Origin: Tomocerus qinae
Taxonomy: Eukaryota; Arthropoda; Collembola; Entomobryomorpha; Tomoceridae
Length of the DNA stretch: 64,000 nt
Direction of reading: 5' to 3'
Assembly: GCA_020055645.1 (NCBI GenBank)
Contig: CM034548.1
Coordinates: 7,564,001-7,628,000 of the forward strand
Shown: in pieces, positions 27,014 to 39,300 of the stretch
Numbering within the stretch: position 1 is the stretch's first letter
Layout: each line of letters starts with the position of its first letter
The notes under the pieces: model-generated
Database searches by the model: none
Seen by the model: the letters and a program-made list of their open reading frames with translations, nothing else
Told to the model about the DNA's origin: nothing
Made by a program: the position numbers and the translations under genes

Positions 27014-27087
27014 AACAGCGCCGGTGATTCCCGTCTCCTGTAAAGTCGCATCGCCTGTATTTCCCTGCCACCCTGCACTGCGCTGTT
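27014..27087. repeat. GC-rich island bounded by an imperfect inverted repeat
   Basis: AACAGCGCCGGTG (27014-27026) is answered by CACTGCGCTGTT (27076-27087); the arms differ by one inserted base and one substitution. The roughly 90 bases at 27000-27095 are far richer in G+C and CpG than anything within 2 kb. All three minus-strand frames are open across the island while all three plus frames stop. On the minus strand a good acceptor (ataactgtcccaacag) precedes it. A structured RNA, a minus-strand exon or a short mobile-element remnant are all possible. Confidence 0.4.
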
Positions 27088-27095
27088 GGGACAGT

Positions 27096-30000
27096 TATGA
27101 TAAACATTAAAACGCTAACATTATCATTTTTTAAGTATGCGTGGACAAAGGAGTAGAAGGAAATTGATAAAGACAGTGTTAATAAATATATGCATATAAG
27201 TAAAAAAAGACATCAAGGGTGATTGTGTATATAGAACAATCAGGTAAGACGAGGGGAAATGAATGCATGTGAATGGGGAGACTATAAAACAACCTCAACA
27301 ATGGATTTGCGAAGTGATAGTAGTAATAATAGTACTATGTGTCTTGCATTCACTACAGTGGTTAAATAATTCATTTTGGCACAACATTGACTGCATTTGT
27401 ACATACACATCTCTTGTAAGAAGAGATACTACTATGGATGCAAGAGAAGAGATACAAGAGACTAGAGGTATTTAATACTCATCTTTACAAAGATAAACTG
27501 GGCAGTTGTGGTAGTCATGCTTCTCATGATGACAAACCTGATACTATACTAGATGTATGTATATTTATGATTGGTATGAATGACTGGGCGTCAGTTGCGT
27601 TTGTATATGTAGTGTTGGATGTGATGTCTGCGTGTGGAGTGACTGGAAGGAGTCTTATTATCCGAGGAGGAGAGTGGGATATTGAGTTGGAGATGAGAAA
27701 AGCGGAGGATATAATATGACTGTGTTTGAGTTGGATCTTTGGCTAATCAATAGAACATTATGATGGCTTTGGTTTGGCTTGGTTTCCTTGTTTGGCATCC
27801 AATTCAACAAAACCCTTATGCTCAGGACGGTCGTTCGTAGCATATTTGTGAAGTAGAGTGGAGTGGTGAGTGGAAGACAAAAGTCGTGGCAGGATCGTCC
27901 TATCATTACAGAAAAGATATTTGGAGAGATAGGAGGTATTGTGTAGAGAATTTTGGTTGGAGTAGCGGTGAGTGAGTGAGAAGTGAGACAAGATAACTTG
28001 ATATGTGTTTTTATCAGATATTTCCGATGTGTAAGCTTAGGAAATGTGTTGTGAGGGAAGAGGACAAGAAAATGAGATAAGATAGTAAGTAGGCATTTGA
28101 TAGAAGGAGAGGATCGTGTACAGAAACACCAACATCAACAACTTGCACATTTTTTGGTGTTTGGGGCCTGCCGTGCAATGAATACCGATTAGGATTGCTT
28201 TCAAGAGTTGACTTGGACTTTATGCCTTGGCTAGTTTCCTCCTTTTTGTGCTAACGATGAGCACTGAGTGTCTGATCTCCTTCCACTCTCCAATCCAACT
28301 ATGTATCTATTAAATATAATATACATAGCTACGGGAGACGAGAGGAGATCACTTAGACGCAGACCTCTCCTACTATTTATTGTACTACTACTACTCTTGT
28401 ATATACTACTACACTCTTCTTCTACTGCGTTATCTTATGGCACTCACTCCTTCATATTGACTTTTCCTTCTTCCCTTATGTCTTTAGCTTGGCCTGCCCA
28501 GCTCTGGAGATGAGCACTCAAGTTGACTGCAGTTGAAAGTGTACTCTCTTTCACCGCCTGTTTTATTTTCATCTTAGGATTCAACTATGCTCTGATGCAA
28601 CACTATACACTCCAAGAGTGCACTGCTACTACCACACACAACTCTCTGTAAGTGGATACACAGACCCTACTACTACTATTTACTTACTTACTACTACTAC
28701 CATCACCATCACTACTACTACCATCACCATCACTACTACTACTGCTACTGGTAGTGTTATACACAATTCCTATGTATACAGCCCAGTAACTGCAGTCGAG
28801 AGACGTGCTAGAACTAGAGAACTACAGACTCGATCGTGAGCAGAAACTCACAAAGTAAAAAAGTCAAAATGAGACTTTCTGCTAATGTGTTGGGTCAGAG
28901 GAAGCCAAGCCAGCTAATAGAATACTATCGTGCAATTGAATGAAATGTCAACTGCCCTAAGATGAAAATGAATTATGTGCAAGAAATAATATCAGCAAAT
29001 ATTGCCTGCATCAAAAAGAGTGTAATCAATGATACTGCCTATTACGCATTACCACTTCATAATAATAATATCTCATGGCAGCCAACTTATTCCAAGAATG
29101 GCTACCATTACAAAAGTCTCAATTCTATACAGAAATGGATGATTCATCTTCTATGTTTCTGAGGTCTACTTCTCTGTTCCATCCCAGTGAATTCTGTACA
29201 AAATTCCCTAGACTAATGAGATGATGAGAAAATGATAATGCCACAAAGCAAGAGTTTAAATACATTTATTTATGTGGTGGTAATAGTAGGCAATGTGAGA
29301 ATAATGACTTGTAGGTATTAAGGAGACCCAAAAATTAATCAGGAGGATAATCTACGGGGCTATTTAATGAATTCAATTCATACTTACATATGGCACTGTT
29401 TTTATTAGCTAACATGCAAACCTTGAGATTAAGCAAAAAATCTATCTGGGGTTATAGAGACGTAGCAAAATGACGATGGACACGATTATTGTAGCTAAGC
29501 AGCAACTGAGAAATAGCAGAAGATGTTCAATATCTAATTTAATGTTTTTATGAGCCTACTTGCATAGTGTAACCATTTATTGCATGATATTATGTTTGGT
29601 TAGCTGTGTAATAAGCTATGTAGGAAAATCAAAGAAAAAATTGAACGTAAAAGCTGTTTTTAACTTGAGTTGGAGACAGCAGCGTGCTCAACGCAGACTG
29701 AATGTGGTATCTGTCGGTGGGCACTGTACAAATATTGTGACTGTGAGTAACTGCATAATAGACAATGTAGGATAAAGCACTATGCTGCTGGTATGCAACG
29801 TGTTATCTGTTGTGTGATAAGAATATTATGGAAGAGAATGAGATGTCACGACAGACACGAGACGTTAAAGACACTGCACGAGTCAAGTCGAGTGCGACGG
29901 GACAGGACAGCTAACGATAAGCTTTTTAAGCAACGTTTCAATTTGAACACCAGACTCAGTACAATATTAAGCATACAAAGTACATCGTGCCAAAGACCCT

Positions 30001-32400
30001 TTCGTCGTTATACAGATGCATTATGCGTGTAATATAATTATAATGGGCTATAGAGAGACAAAGTTAGGGAACGGAAAGCCAGCTTTGGTGTCGGGAAATA
30101 AAAAACCGGAGAAACTTAGTAACAATAAGCGAAGTATTCACGCCAAATGGTGACAAGACATTTGAAGTGACATCCTCGCTTCTGCTTAAACCAGAAAAGA
30201 TACGTTGTTCGGGAGTGAGTGAAGGAAATCTAAATAGCTGCGTAGATTCCCATTGATAGTAAATATAGAGAAGATTGCACTCTTCCTTGCTAACACAACT
30301 GCAATTGAGACGCAGTGTACATTCCTTTGGAATATTAAATTACATGGTAAACAGTAAATAGATCCATATAGCTCTTCTAACTTGTGCAAGCACCGATTCC
30401 AATTTATTTACTAACTAAAGATATTCCAATATAGATGATCACTGACTGTAAATGTAATATTTTATTTTGTAATTTAATAAGTTATGTTTTGTTGTGATAA
30501 TGTAAGTACTATATGATAATGCCTACTTAGTACTTCAAAGGCATTTTTCTGTATTGTACCTAACACTAAATTTGTGCCTTTTGTGGCATTGTAGGATTTT
30601 GTATTACTAGTATTTATTTTTATTGGTGTTGACTGACTTGTAGGTTTAAGACAAGAGTGATTTTGGTCATAGACATTGTAGAACGTGTATGGTGAAATAA
30701 TAGAAAAAGTTTGTGATGGCATTATTTCTCCGATTAAGTGCAGTGGTATCTGGAGATAAATAGATGGTGATCGTGACATGGCGAAATTGAGATAGAAAGT
30801 GAGAAGAGGTTTGGGAAGAGGAGGCTTATAATCGCGCAGATTGCACATGGGCTTTGTATAATGGGGAAAGGCATTGTATGGGAGGACAAGTTATGATTAC
30901 TTAGAAGCTCATATGAGCATTTCGAGATGAGTTTAAGTTTAAAGAGGCGTGTGATTTTCTGGAGGAATCTGTTGGTAGTGCAATGGAGGGGGAATGTTAT
31001 CCGATGTAATGTAATAGAATGGAGCCCTTTGAGCCCGACATAAGTTACAAAGTTCCTTGTTTAAAATTTAGCGAGAGTTCAGGGAGGGAAAGAAAGCAGT
31101 CGCCGTACTTAAGTGAATGGTGAATGGCCGGGGACAGGAAAAGTCGGCAACTTTCATGACGTTATTATTAGTTCAAAGTCTGGGATGAGACTGAATAGAA
31201 ACTACTTCGTGTGGTGGGATATGGGATTAGGTTATGCACAAGAAAAAATGGATAATCGAGATAGAAGATAGAAGAGTGGAGACTCAAGACGAAATTTCTA
31301 AATTGCTCTATCTTTTTTCTGCACTCAGCCTTTACAGTTCACTCAGGGAACTATTCACTCCTCTGAACAGGCCACTCTTTTGTAGCCGAGTTCACATACT
31401 CCCTTGTCTATCTTTGTCGCGATACACTCGCCACACGTTAACACACACTCCACTTTCAAACCTGTTTACCTCATCCCTCCTTTAAATAAGTTTCTCAATG
31501 ACTACAGAATTCGAATTCCACTATTTTATCTGATATAAATTAAGTCCATGTCTAATTAGTACACGTTTAGTTCTGGTAGATTTGCATAATTTACTTTTTG
31601 TGATTGCCATGAATGTCAACGGGCGTGTCTATTTGCTTTAATTGTCACTATAATATAACTTGTCATTCAACGCTACCTTATATGCTTATACAAATGTCTT
31701 ATTTGATATTTGCACTTACAATGCAGTTGGTATGACATACTATTCTGCTTTAGAATATTATTTAGGTTTTGAATTTAACATAATAATATTGTATATTATT
31801 TCACATGATTGCTTTTGCTAAACTGTGGTTACCAAAAGGTAACTTCCTAAGGTTAATATCAATTCCCAGGATGTATTTCTTAATTTGAGAAGGTGAAATG
31901 GAAACTATGGGAATTTTATCTGCATGAGAATAATATGGATAGTTTAATAATAGTGAATATGATTAGAGTTAAGCCATAAGGAATACTTTGGAATATTGAA
32001 TAGGATTTGGAGGTGTTTTATATAAAATAGTTGATTCTTGGAGCATTTATTTACTGGTAGAAGCAATTGGGAAGGAGTGCATATGTGTGGGGATAAGGAA
32101 GAGAAATATAATGTAGTTGGAGATATGGATAGATATTGTGTGAAAGTGGGTAAATGTAGAAAGTAAATATATTATATTGAATGATATGTGTAGTAGTTGC
32201 ATTAAGTAGGAACTATTACAGGAAAAGAAGGGAAAGCAGTGAAGAGTGAGTGAGTGTCTGTTTGGAGATAGAGAGACGGAAAGCTAGAGGACTGGAAGAT
32301 TGTTGAATGGGTCTTGAGCCTATTTATATTGAGAGTGGAAACCCCGCAAGGATAAACAGTCTTTTAAGGGTTTATATGGCGTGTTTTCAAAATGAAATTC
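27096..32400. other. Non-coding DNA with flips near 28190, 31310 and 32400
   Basis: A long G-rich block (27120-28130) flips to a C-rich block (28260-28780) that ends in ACT/CATCACC repeats. AT-rich DNA follows to about 30600, then G-rich DNA flipping near 31310, then another G-rich block (31850-32300). Minus frames at 27658-27991 and 30474-30848 sit in G-rich arms and are not credible genes. Confidence 0.6.
28668..28750 (+). repeat. ACT-type microsatellite with an 18-21 bp tandem unit
   Basis: (TAC)/(ACT) runs are interrupted by two copies of a unit containing ACTACTACCATCACCATC, at 28693-28710 and 28711-28731. The translated Thr/Ile run in one frame is a by-product. Confidence 0.8.
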
Positions 32401-32422
32401 CTCTGATATTGCATTTTCACAG

Positions 32423-32629
32423 CCTAGGAAAAGGGCAGGAATGAAAGGAAACCACGAGGAACACGACGGTGGCTACCACCAGCTCACTCACTCACTTTAC
32501 ATCAACCGATCCGGAGAAAAGCCAACCGGAGGAAACCAGTCAGCCACCAGTCAGCCCTCCAGCTCACAATGCGATGCCATCCGATATCCTCTCTTATATT
32601 ATTTATATTTAATATCACGACATGCATGA
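32423..32629 (+). CDS. Candidate exon with a strong phase-0 acceptor
   Basis: The acceptor gatattgcattttcacag ends at 32422. The frame then reads PRKRAGMKGNHEEHDGGYHQ and continues, 68 codons in all, to TGA at 32627-32629. The first two thirds are hydrophilic, with Gly, His, Asn, Ser and Gln (contains SGEKPTGGNQSATSQPSSS), and G+C is raised there; the last 14 residues are hydrophobic and AT-rich. No donor is clear, so it would be a last exon. It sits at a skew flip, where GC-richer cores occur anyway. Product unknown; RSGEKP only superficially recalls a zinc-finger linker. Confidence 0.3.
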   Translation, partial: PRKRAGMKGNHEEHDGGYHQLTHSLYINRSGEKPTGGNQSATSQPSSSQCDAIRYPLLYYLYLISRHA

Positions 32630-33040
32630 CGTCCTTAGCATGTCTACTTAATATTATGTACCTACTTGAGCATGCATCCACACAAACACAAGTTTCTTTT
32701 TCGGGGTTACAGTTCTTAGTGGACTCCTAGGGCATATGCAATACATATAAATGCATTTAGTTCAAGTCTACCTACCTATCTTGAACTCTCCGCCTAGCAG
32801 TTCAACGAGTTGTGCCAAAACTTGTGCAAACTGTAACTATTGTTGTATCTATGTAGTAAGTAATAGTTCTGTCCTAGACTTGTAGTTGTAAAACTTGTGT
32901 CTACATAACTGCCCTTCTTCCACCTAAACCAAATTCTGTCACACTGAGACTTTTCACAAAAGTCACTACTGATATCTATGGCTCCGTGCAGTTTGGCTAA
33001 CTTATGTGAATGGATACATACAATGAATGGAAGAGGACAT
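32630..33040. other. Non-coding C-rich arm
   Basis: C-rich, G-poor DNA with no open frame of note; the right arm of the 32400 flip. Confidence 0.55.
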
Positions 33041-33110
33041 CAGGGCCGCCGCTTTTTCTTGGGGTGCTAACTGTCACTATATAGCCCCTTTTGGGATCCT
33101 AAAATGCAAA
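33041..33110. mobile_element. Possible hAT-like terminal fragment
   Basis: CAGGGCCGCCGC at 33041-33052, followed by a G/C-rich stretch with GGGGTGC and TAGCCCC, resembles the CAGGGCC-type ends of many non-autonomous hAT elements. I found no matching right end with an 8-bp target duplication, so at most this is a remnant. Low certainty. Confidence 0.2.
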
Positions 33111-33283
33111 TTCTATCTAAGACTATCAAATACATTTTATTTTTAAAAAACCAAGGATACAGTTTTCCATGATTTTAGTTAATTGCTTTTTTAATTGTAC
33201 CTACTGGTAATATCTACCATAATTTAGTTGTACATAGCAGTGGGGATTTTTATAATCTTTAATTATGCAAATAAAATTCGCAG

Positions 33284-33397
33284 GTGGAGAACTGGCAACA
33301 TTTGGTCAGAAATTCATTCTTAGATAACTTAGTACAGTTGAATGAATTTCGGACTGTAGAAGCGAAGTATAGGGAAAGTGGAGTAAAAGGCTTATAG
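33284..33397 (+). CDS. Weak candidate terminal exon
   Basis: After AG at 33282-33283 the frame reads VENWQHLVRNSFLDNLVQLN and continues for 37 codons to TAG at 33395-33397. The composition suggests an amphipathic helix with balanced charge. There is no upstream ATG in frame (a TAA lies just before), so it depends on splicing, and the acceptor has a poor pyrimidine tract. Confidence 0.2.
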   Translation: MENWQHLVRNSFLDNLVQLNEFRTVEAKYRESGVKGL

Positions 33398-36300
33398 AAG
33401 GTTCTCACGATCAGTCAGTGGAGTTTGGGCTCAAGACTTTCTTCTTGGTTTCTTTTCCTATTGGTTTGGATGGAGTAATATTGCTTGTATGTTGGATGGA
33501 TTTGGTTGGATTTGGATATTATGATCTATGTGTGTGCAGACGCCAGCCACTATTTACTATCGCGCACTGTTATAATGTAAAAGTGGTGGGTGGGCCTGTA
33601 TAGCTGTAATGTATGCATATATGCTGATTATAGTTATTGTGCAGTTCTCTTGTGTGTGTGGAGTATGAAAGGCATCTCCATTCTGTTCTCCACTCTTCTC
33701 TTCCATCAAATAACATGATCTGGTGGCTGATGACAAGCGAAATGATATCAAAGCATCTGCTATATATTTCAATTTTCAGGCTTGACTTCACGAAATGATT
33801 GAAATTTTTTCGTCTGAGCTCTTGGCCCTGTCGCCCTTGCCTTGCACTACTCTCAACTCAACTAGAATACAAACCATGCAAACAGAACTCCCTCTTCCTC
33901 TGCCTTTCACCGCTCAACCATTCTAACTTATCTACACTGACGATGAGCGAATAGTCTCAAACAAACTACAAAACTACATCCCTAGGACATCTCAGAAATA
34001 TATACACTATTTCCACTAGACTAGAGTAACAAAGGTGAAGGTGTGTGTGGCATATCCACTACACTTCCAACACATTATGCATGGAAACGGAATTATACTC
34101 TCCATTTTAACGTCAACTGGAAACATAGTTTAGATCATGCAAACTTTCTCTCCTGGAAAAATCCGACCTACCCGTACCACCAAATAAAGATTATTCTTTT
34201 GAATTTAAATTCATGATTGTGCTCTACATATTTATCATTCCCTATTTCATCCACCAAGACGCTTTTACCCTTGCAATAAACTATGTATATGTAGTTATGC
34301 TGCTCTAAAAATATAATTAATATTACGCAACTCCTTGAAATTCAATTACGTACAGTTGAACTATCTTTTAGCGCGCTTCATTATTATACCTCGTAATTAA
34401 TGAACCATTCCCCTCACAATTAAAATTTCTTTTGTGAATTTTTCCAAGAATCTAGATGGTTTAAAAAAATTGTATTTATGACTGCAACTGAGGCTGTCTA
34501 CTTTATTAATAAACAGCATAATAAGAGCCTTATGTAAAGAAATCTGATTTTTATTTTCAAAATTCGACGTCGCCTTCATTTTTTCTTAAGCAACATAAAA
34601 TGCTAAGTTAATTCTTCAGGTTGCATGTAGATGTTTGTCATTATACAATTTTATTGAAACTCAAACTACGGAAAAGTTGCCGTATAGATTGACATTGCAA
34701 TGATACTTTTATTATATTTCAGCAACGAGATATCTTCATAAGCTAACTACCAATTGTATTGTTTTTTGAATATAATTGTATAGAGTAGGTTGGAAAGTAA
34801 TATGTAGCCATTTTATATTTACGTAGTCAGAAAACGGAGAGATTCACTCAGATGATCTGCAGTCTATCTTTGAATAAGGTTCTGCTGCTTATTTCTCCTC
34901 CATAAGTTTGAACCGAGGATTTGAAATTGAGCCGAGATTTTCTTAAATGCTCTTGCGTGGATGTGTAGTTAAAGTTTGCTTGATGGCACAATAGATATGA
35001 ATAAGAGTGTATGTGTGTGATATGCATGAATGCACAGAAAGGCATCTCCTCCGGCAAAGGCTTACCTTCTTAAACATTTCATCCTCCATCGTATTATCCT
35101 TCTCAAAATTCAATTCTATTTCAAGGGAGACCCATACAGCTGACTGAGGTATCCACCTAACTTGACGTAGCCGATATCCTTGTCATATCTGTGCTCCTTT
35201 CATTCATTCATGTCATGGAAGGGGTCTTGAGGAACTCCGTTTTCTTCAGTGTAGATATGCTGCACGTAAATTAGATACAGTATCAGGGCTAGCCATTTTA
35301 CAAATAGAATATTTTGCACCTGCTAAAATAGGCTCAAATTATTTTAAAAGTCAAAGTTTTTAAGACAAGAATTTCAGTAGCAGTGTTAGAAATAAATTTA
35401 AGAAGAATTAGTGCTAAATAGACCAGACAATATTAATTCTGCCTTTGTCAGTAATTAAGTAGTTCACATAATAATCTCGTCATTAAAAATTTACAACAAT
35501 TTAGTATGAAACTATCTACAGGAATCCTAATGCGCTTACTATTTCTTATCGCATAACAAATAAAATAATAAGTTCTAAGGAGTTTGACTGAGAAAACTAT
35601 TATAGGCTAGAAATGACAGTTATTTTTGTATATTTACGCAATTAGTTTTACTTTCATACTGATCAATAGACACCTCTAGTAAATAAGAAAAACCTTTATT
35701 CCTTTGGTTCTTGTATTCTGATATCTTCATATTATTTTGCGAATGATAAAATAGAACGGAGTAGAATAGAACTAAAACTTTTATCAGTTTGCAAAAGTTC
35801 CTATCTACTATTCATTACGCATAAGCGGAAGAATGTATTGACCTATTGAGACTTTTGTTAAAGATCGTTATTTGGTTTTATACTATTATTGGTTAGGCTA
35901 TTTTTATTTTTTGCTTTACAAGCTTCTCAACATGTTGAGATGTTTAGTATAAAAATACCAAAGTATCAGTAAATGGCAAAGCACGTTTAAATTTCAGCTT
36001 TGGATGTGAAATAGAATACATACTTAGTGTACTGATATAAATTGATACATACATAGTAAGTAGTAGTAAACGTGCACAGTCTTTTGTAATAAATTCCTTT
36101 GAAATAGCTAGCTGTGCGTACTGATGCCTAGGTAAGTTAGTACATTACATGATCAATGTGGTTATATTATTCAATTCGGTACAAAGCAAAATAAAAGGGA
36201 GTCGGTAAGAGAGATTTTATTGAAGACAAACATAGGAGTTTTATTATCAATTTTCCTCCTTCGGCTCTTTCGTCATTTCCCTTTTCTACCTGACTTTCCA

Positions 36301-39300
36301 CTCAAGTAGATTTTTTCCGTTTGACTGAAAGCAGGAAGAAAATCGGATCATCTTTTCTTTATTATTGTAAACCATTTCATTGAAAGTGAATTTATTTTAC
36401 GACGCAACTCGACTCTTTATTCCTGTCAGCTATATTTGCTTTTTCTGGGATAAATGAAATAAGTTGATTTTGATACATAGTTTAATAAGAGTTTTCATTT
36501 GGAAGGAAGAAAAAAGAGGCTTGTCTTGGAGTGGCTGGTCGGTAAGCAAGTAGGATAACTACCCCTTTGCAGTGCACACCAAAGTAATATTATTATGTGT
36601 AAGTACGTACTTGCTGCTGCCTAAATAGGTTTGTCTACTCCACTCATTCTCCTCCAGCTAGAGGCAACTTTAAGTTGATATAAAATACAAGTAGGTTTAG
36701 GGCATTTAGGCAAAAGATTCACAATGAAATTCCTCCATGATTTGACTTTCGTAAGTGCTGCCATGCAAACGAAAGTTGGAGTCAAGCAAGCAATAGCTAC
36801 TCCGTTATTTCATTTTATGGCTCAAAACAAGTTCTCATGTTGGTTATTGCTATATTCATGTAATAATATTAGATCTATCCTAATCCACAAACTCACCAGA
36901 ATATGTGGAAGGGTTGATTTCATTTTTGAAAGACCTCATGCCAACAAGGCTTACACTTAATGTGAGTGTTGTGTTTCGAATCCCGCTCGCAATGGCGTAA
37001 CTTAATACAATCTTATCCATTTCTTAAATAGATTATTGCTCAGGCTAGAAGTCAGAGCAGGAGCCTTTGTCAGTCTTGTCATTTCACCCACGAAGAGGTC
37101 CACGCTCCTCTGCCTCTGGCCAAATCTCGAAATCGAACCACGAAACCGAAACCCTCCACTTCCACGCTCCTCTACCTCAAAGATCTCTTTCAGCTCTCTA
37201 CTTTCCATTTAGACCTTCCCCTACCTGTCTCTGTCCTACATACTTACTCGCTATTATGCATACCATTCATTTATTACTATTATAGTCACAAGGACAAATG
37301 CTTTTAATACACATTTTATAAATGCTACTTACTTGCATGTATACTATTGACAAATCTTGTATGGCATAACTTGGATATAGATTTAGGTGTAACCTGGTAC
37401 CTATCCAGTGGCGCACACAATATCTTTTATTATTTCGTTACACTTTATGGTCCATCCGGTCAACTCACCTTAAGATTACTTCATTCATTCATTCTTTCAT
37501 TCATTCAGGTTTCCTCTCTGGAAATCCCTTTGAAGCAATATCTTATGATACTTGGTATTCTACTCCTACATAAAGATCTTGTTCAGTCTAACGACGCGTA
37601 CACCAAATATCCAGCTTAACATTACCTAAAGCTAATAAATATCATATAAGTTTCCGTGCTCCTCTTCAATGTATCTGTACCTACTGCAGGATAGATTGTT
37701 GGATCTTGTCACTTGACATTGACTTCATCTTTTGTATTGCCCATTCCTCATTGAATTTAATAGACATACTTAAATATTTGTTGAACTTGTTGACTTATTT
37801 CTATGCCACTCAATCCCAAAGTACTACACTTATTCAATACTAGTTTATATTGACCCTAGAAAACCGGAATTAGGTAGCCTCATTTGGGAAAATACTACTG
37901 TAATTTGAGACAGTTATAGTGTCCGAAATGAATTTCTTGAATGGAACTTCCCACATTCCAGCATTATCAATAAGATTATCAATGTGGCTTTGTAGTGACC
38001 GATTGGGTATCTTAATGGACTTTACCTACGGTGCATTAAACGTAAATTTACTATAGAATTTACTATAAGTAGCCATCTACGCAATTAAATATTATGAATG
38101 AACGAAATGTGCATTTTACCAAAAGTACAAATACTATATAGCCATCTCTATTGGTATACAAATCTATTTCCTTCCGAATACAAAGCACCCGCCCCATGAT
38201 CCCATAATATTATCTGTACTAGTAACTTCCTATGTAGCTTGCGAATAAAAAAACAACTTGGACTAAAAATAGCACCTACTATGTAACCTACGGATTTAAA
38301 TCTATGAGTAAGACCATGGTTGGCTATGACTTGAGACCTTGGAGTAAATACGGATTGCTACCATTATTTTATACGATCGTTTCTTTTTCTAATCAGTAGT
38401 GTTTACACGCCCCTAGATCATTTTTAGATTTTGTCAATGTACGTGGATTTTAATTTTGGAATTACATTAACTTATGGTCCTTATTTCCTGGTTCATTCGA
38501 AAAGTAGTTTTGTGGGCTACAGACGCCAGTTAGCTCCTTGAGACAAGTTGTCCAAACCTTTTACTATACAAAAATAAAGGAAACACATATAGGTGAATCT
38601 TTATGAATGAGCCAGGGAACGAATTTTATGAATGAGCTTGCAAAGTTGTAGAACTTGTGAAACGAAAAGATAGGTACATTGTATTTAACATTTGAAGTAA
38701 AACGGGGTTTCATTCATAATATTTTCGTTTGGGAAGTACCTGTTCTAGAGTATGGTGGAGGCTGTAAATAATTGACAAAGTTTCAAATGTGTACACGAAT
38801 TAAACACAAAGAAAAATCGTCAAAATTACGTAAATTCCTATACAATATTAAATAAATAATATCTATAATTGTGGTTAGTTTCACACCCTGGTAATCAGAA
38901 GCAAGATAAAATGTATTAGTGGAAATGTTTTTCTCAATTCAATCAGGTTTCAAAATGGGAGTTTAGTACTTCTTGCGGAAGGGAGTCAAACTTTAACGAT
39001 ATGCCAAGTGAGTCTTATTTAAACTGCTGAAAGTCAATTGTTTGGACTTAACTGGTACTGCTCGCTAATCCCATACTTTAAATCCTAAGTAGCTGGGTGA
39101 AGTAGAAAACACGAACCAAGATGAATAGCTTTAGAGTGGCATGTATTTGAGCGGTAGGTCTTCTTAGTGATATCTCTCATCTAACTTGCTCCTGCGACTA
39201 TAGATCATCTAAATATACCTACAGGTAGGGTAAGGGTCGTTTCTTTCCAGTTTTTCTAACCGTCAAATTACCTTGTCAGCGGTGGATATAGTAACATGAC

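Noticed and set aside
28668-28750. Regularly spaced repeats that might suggest a CRISPR-like array
   Set aside because: It is a trinucleotide microsatellite with no spacers, in a eukaryotic context.
33822-33830. GGCCCTG as the right end for the CAGGGCC fragment at 33041
   Set aside because: Only seven bases match and the flanking 8-mers are not duplicates.
36975-37000. TTCGAATC resembling a tRNA B box
   Set aside because: The flanking bases do not form a T stem or an acceptor stem.
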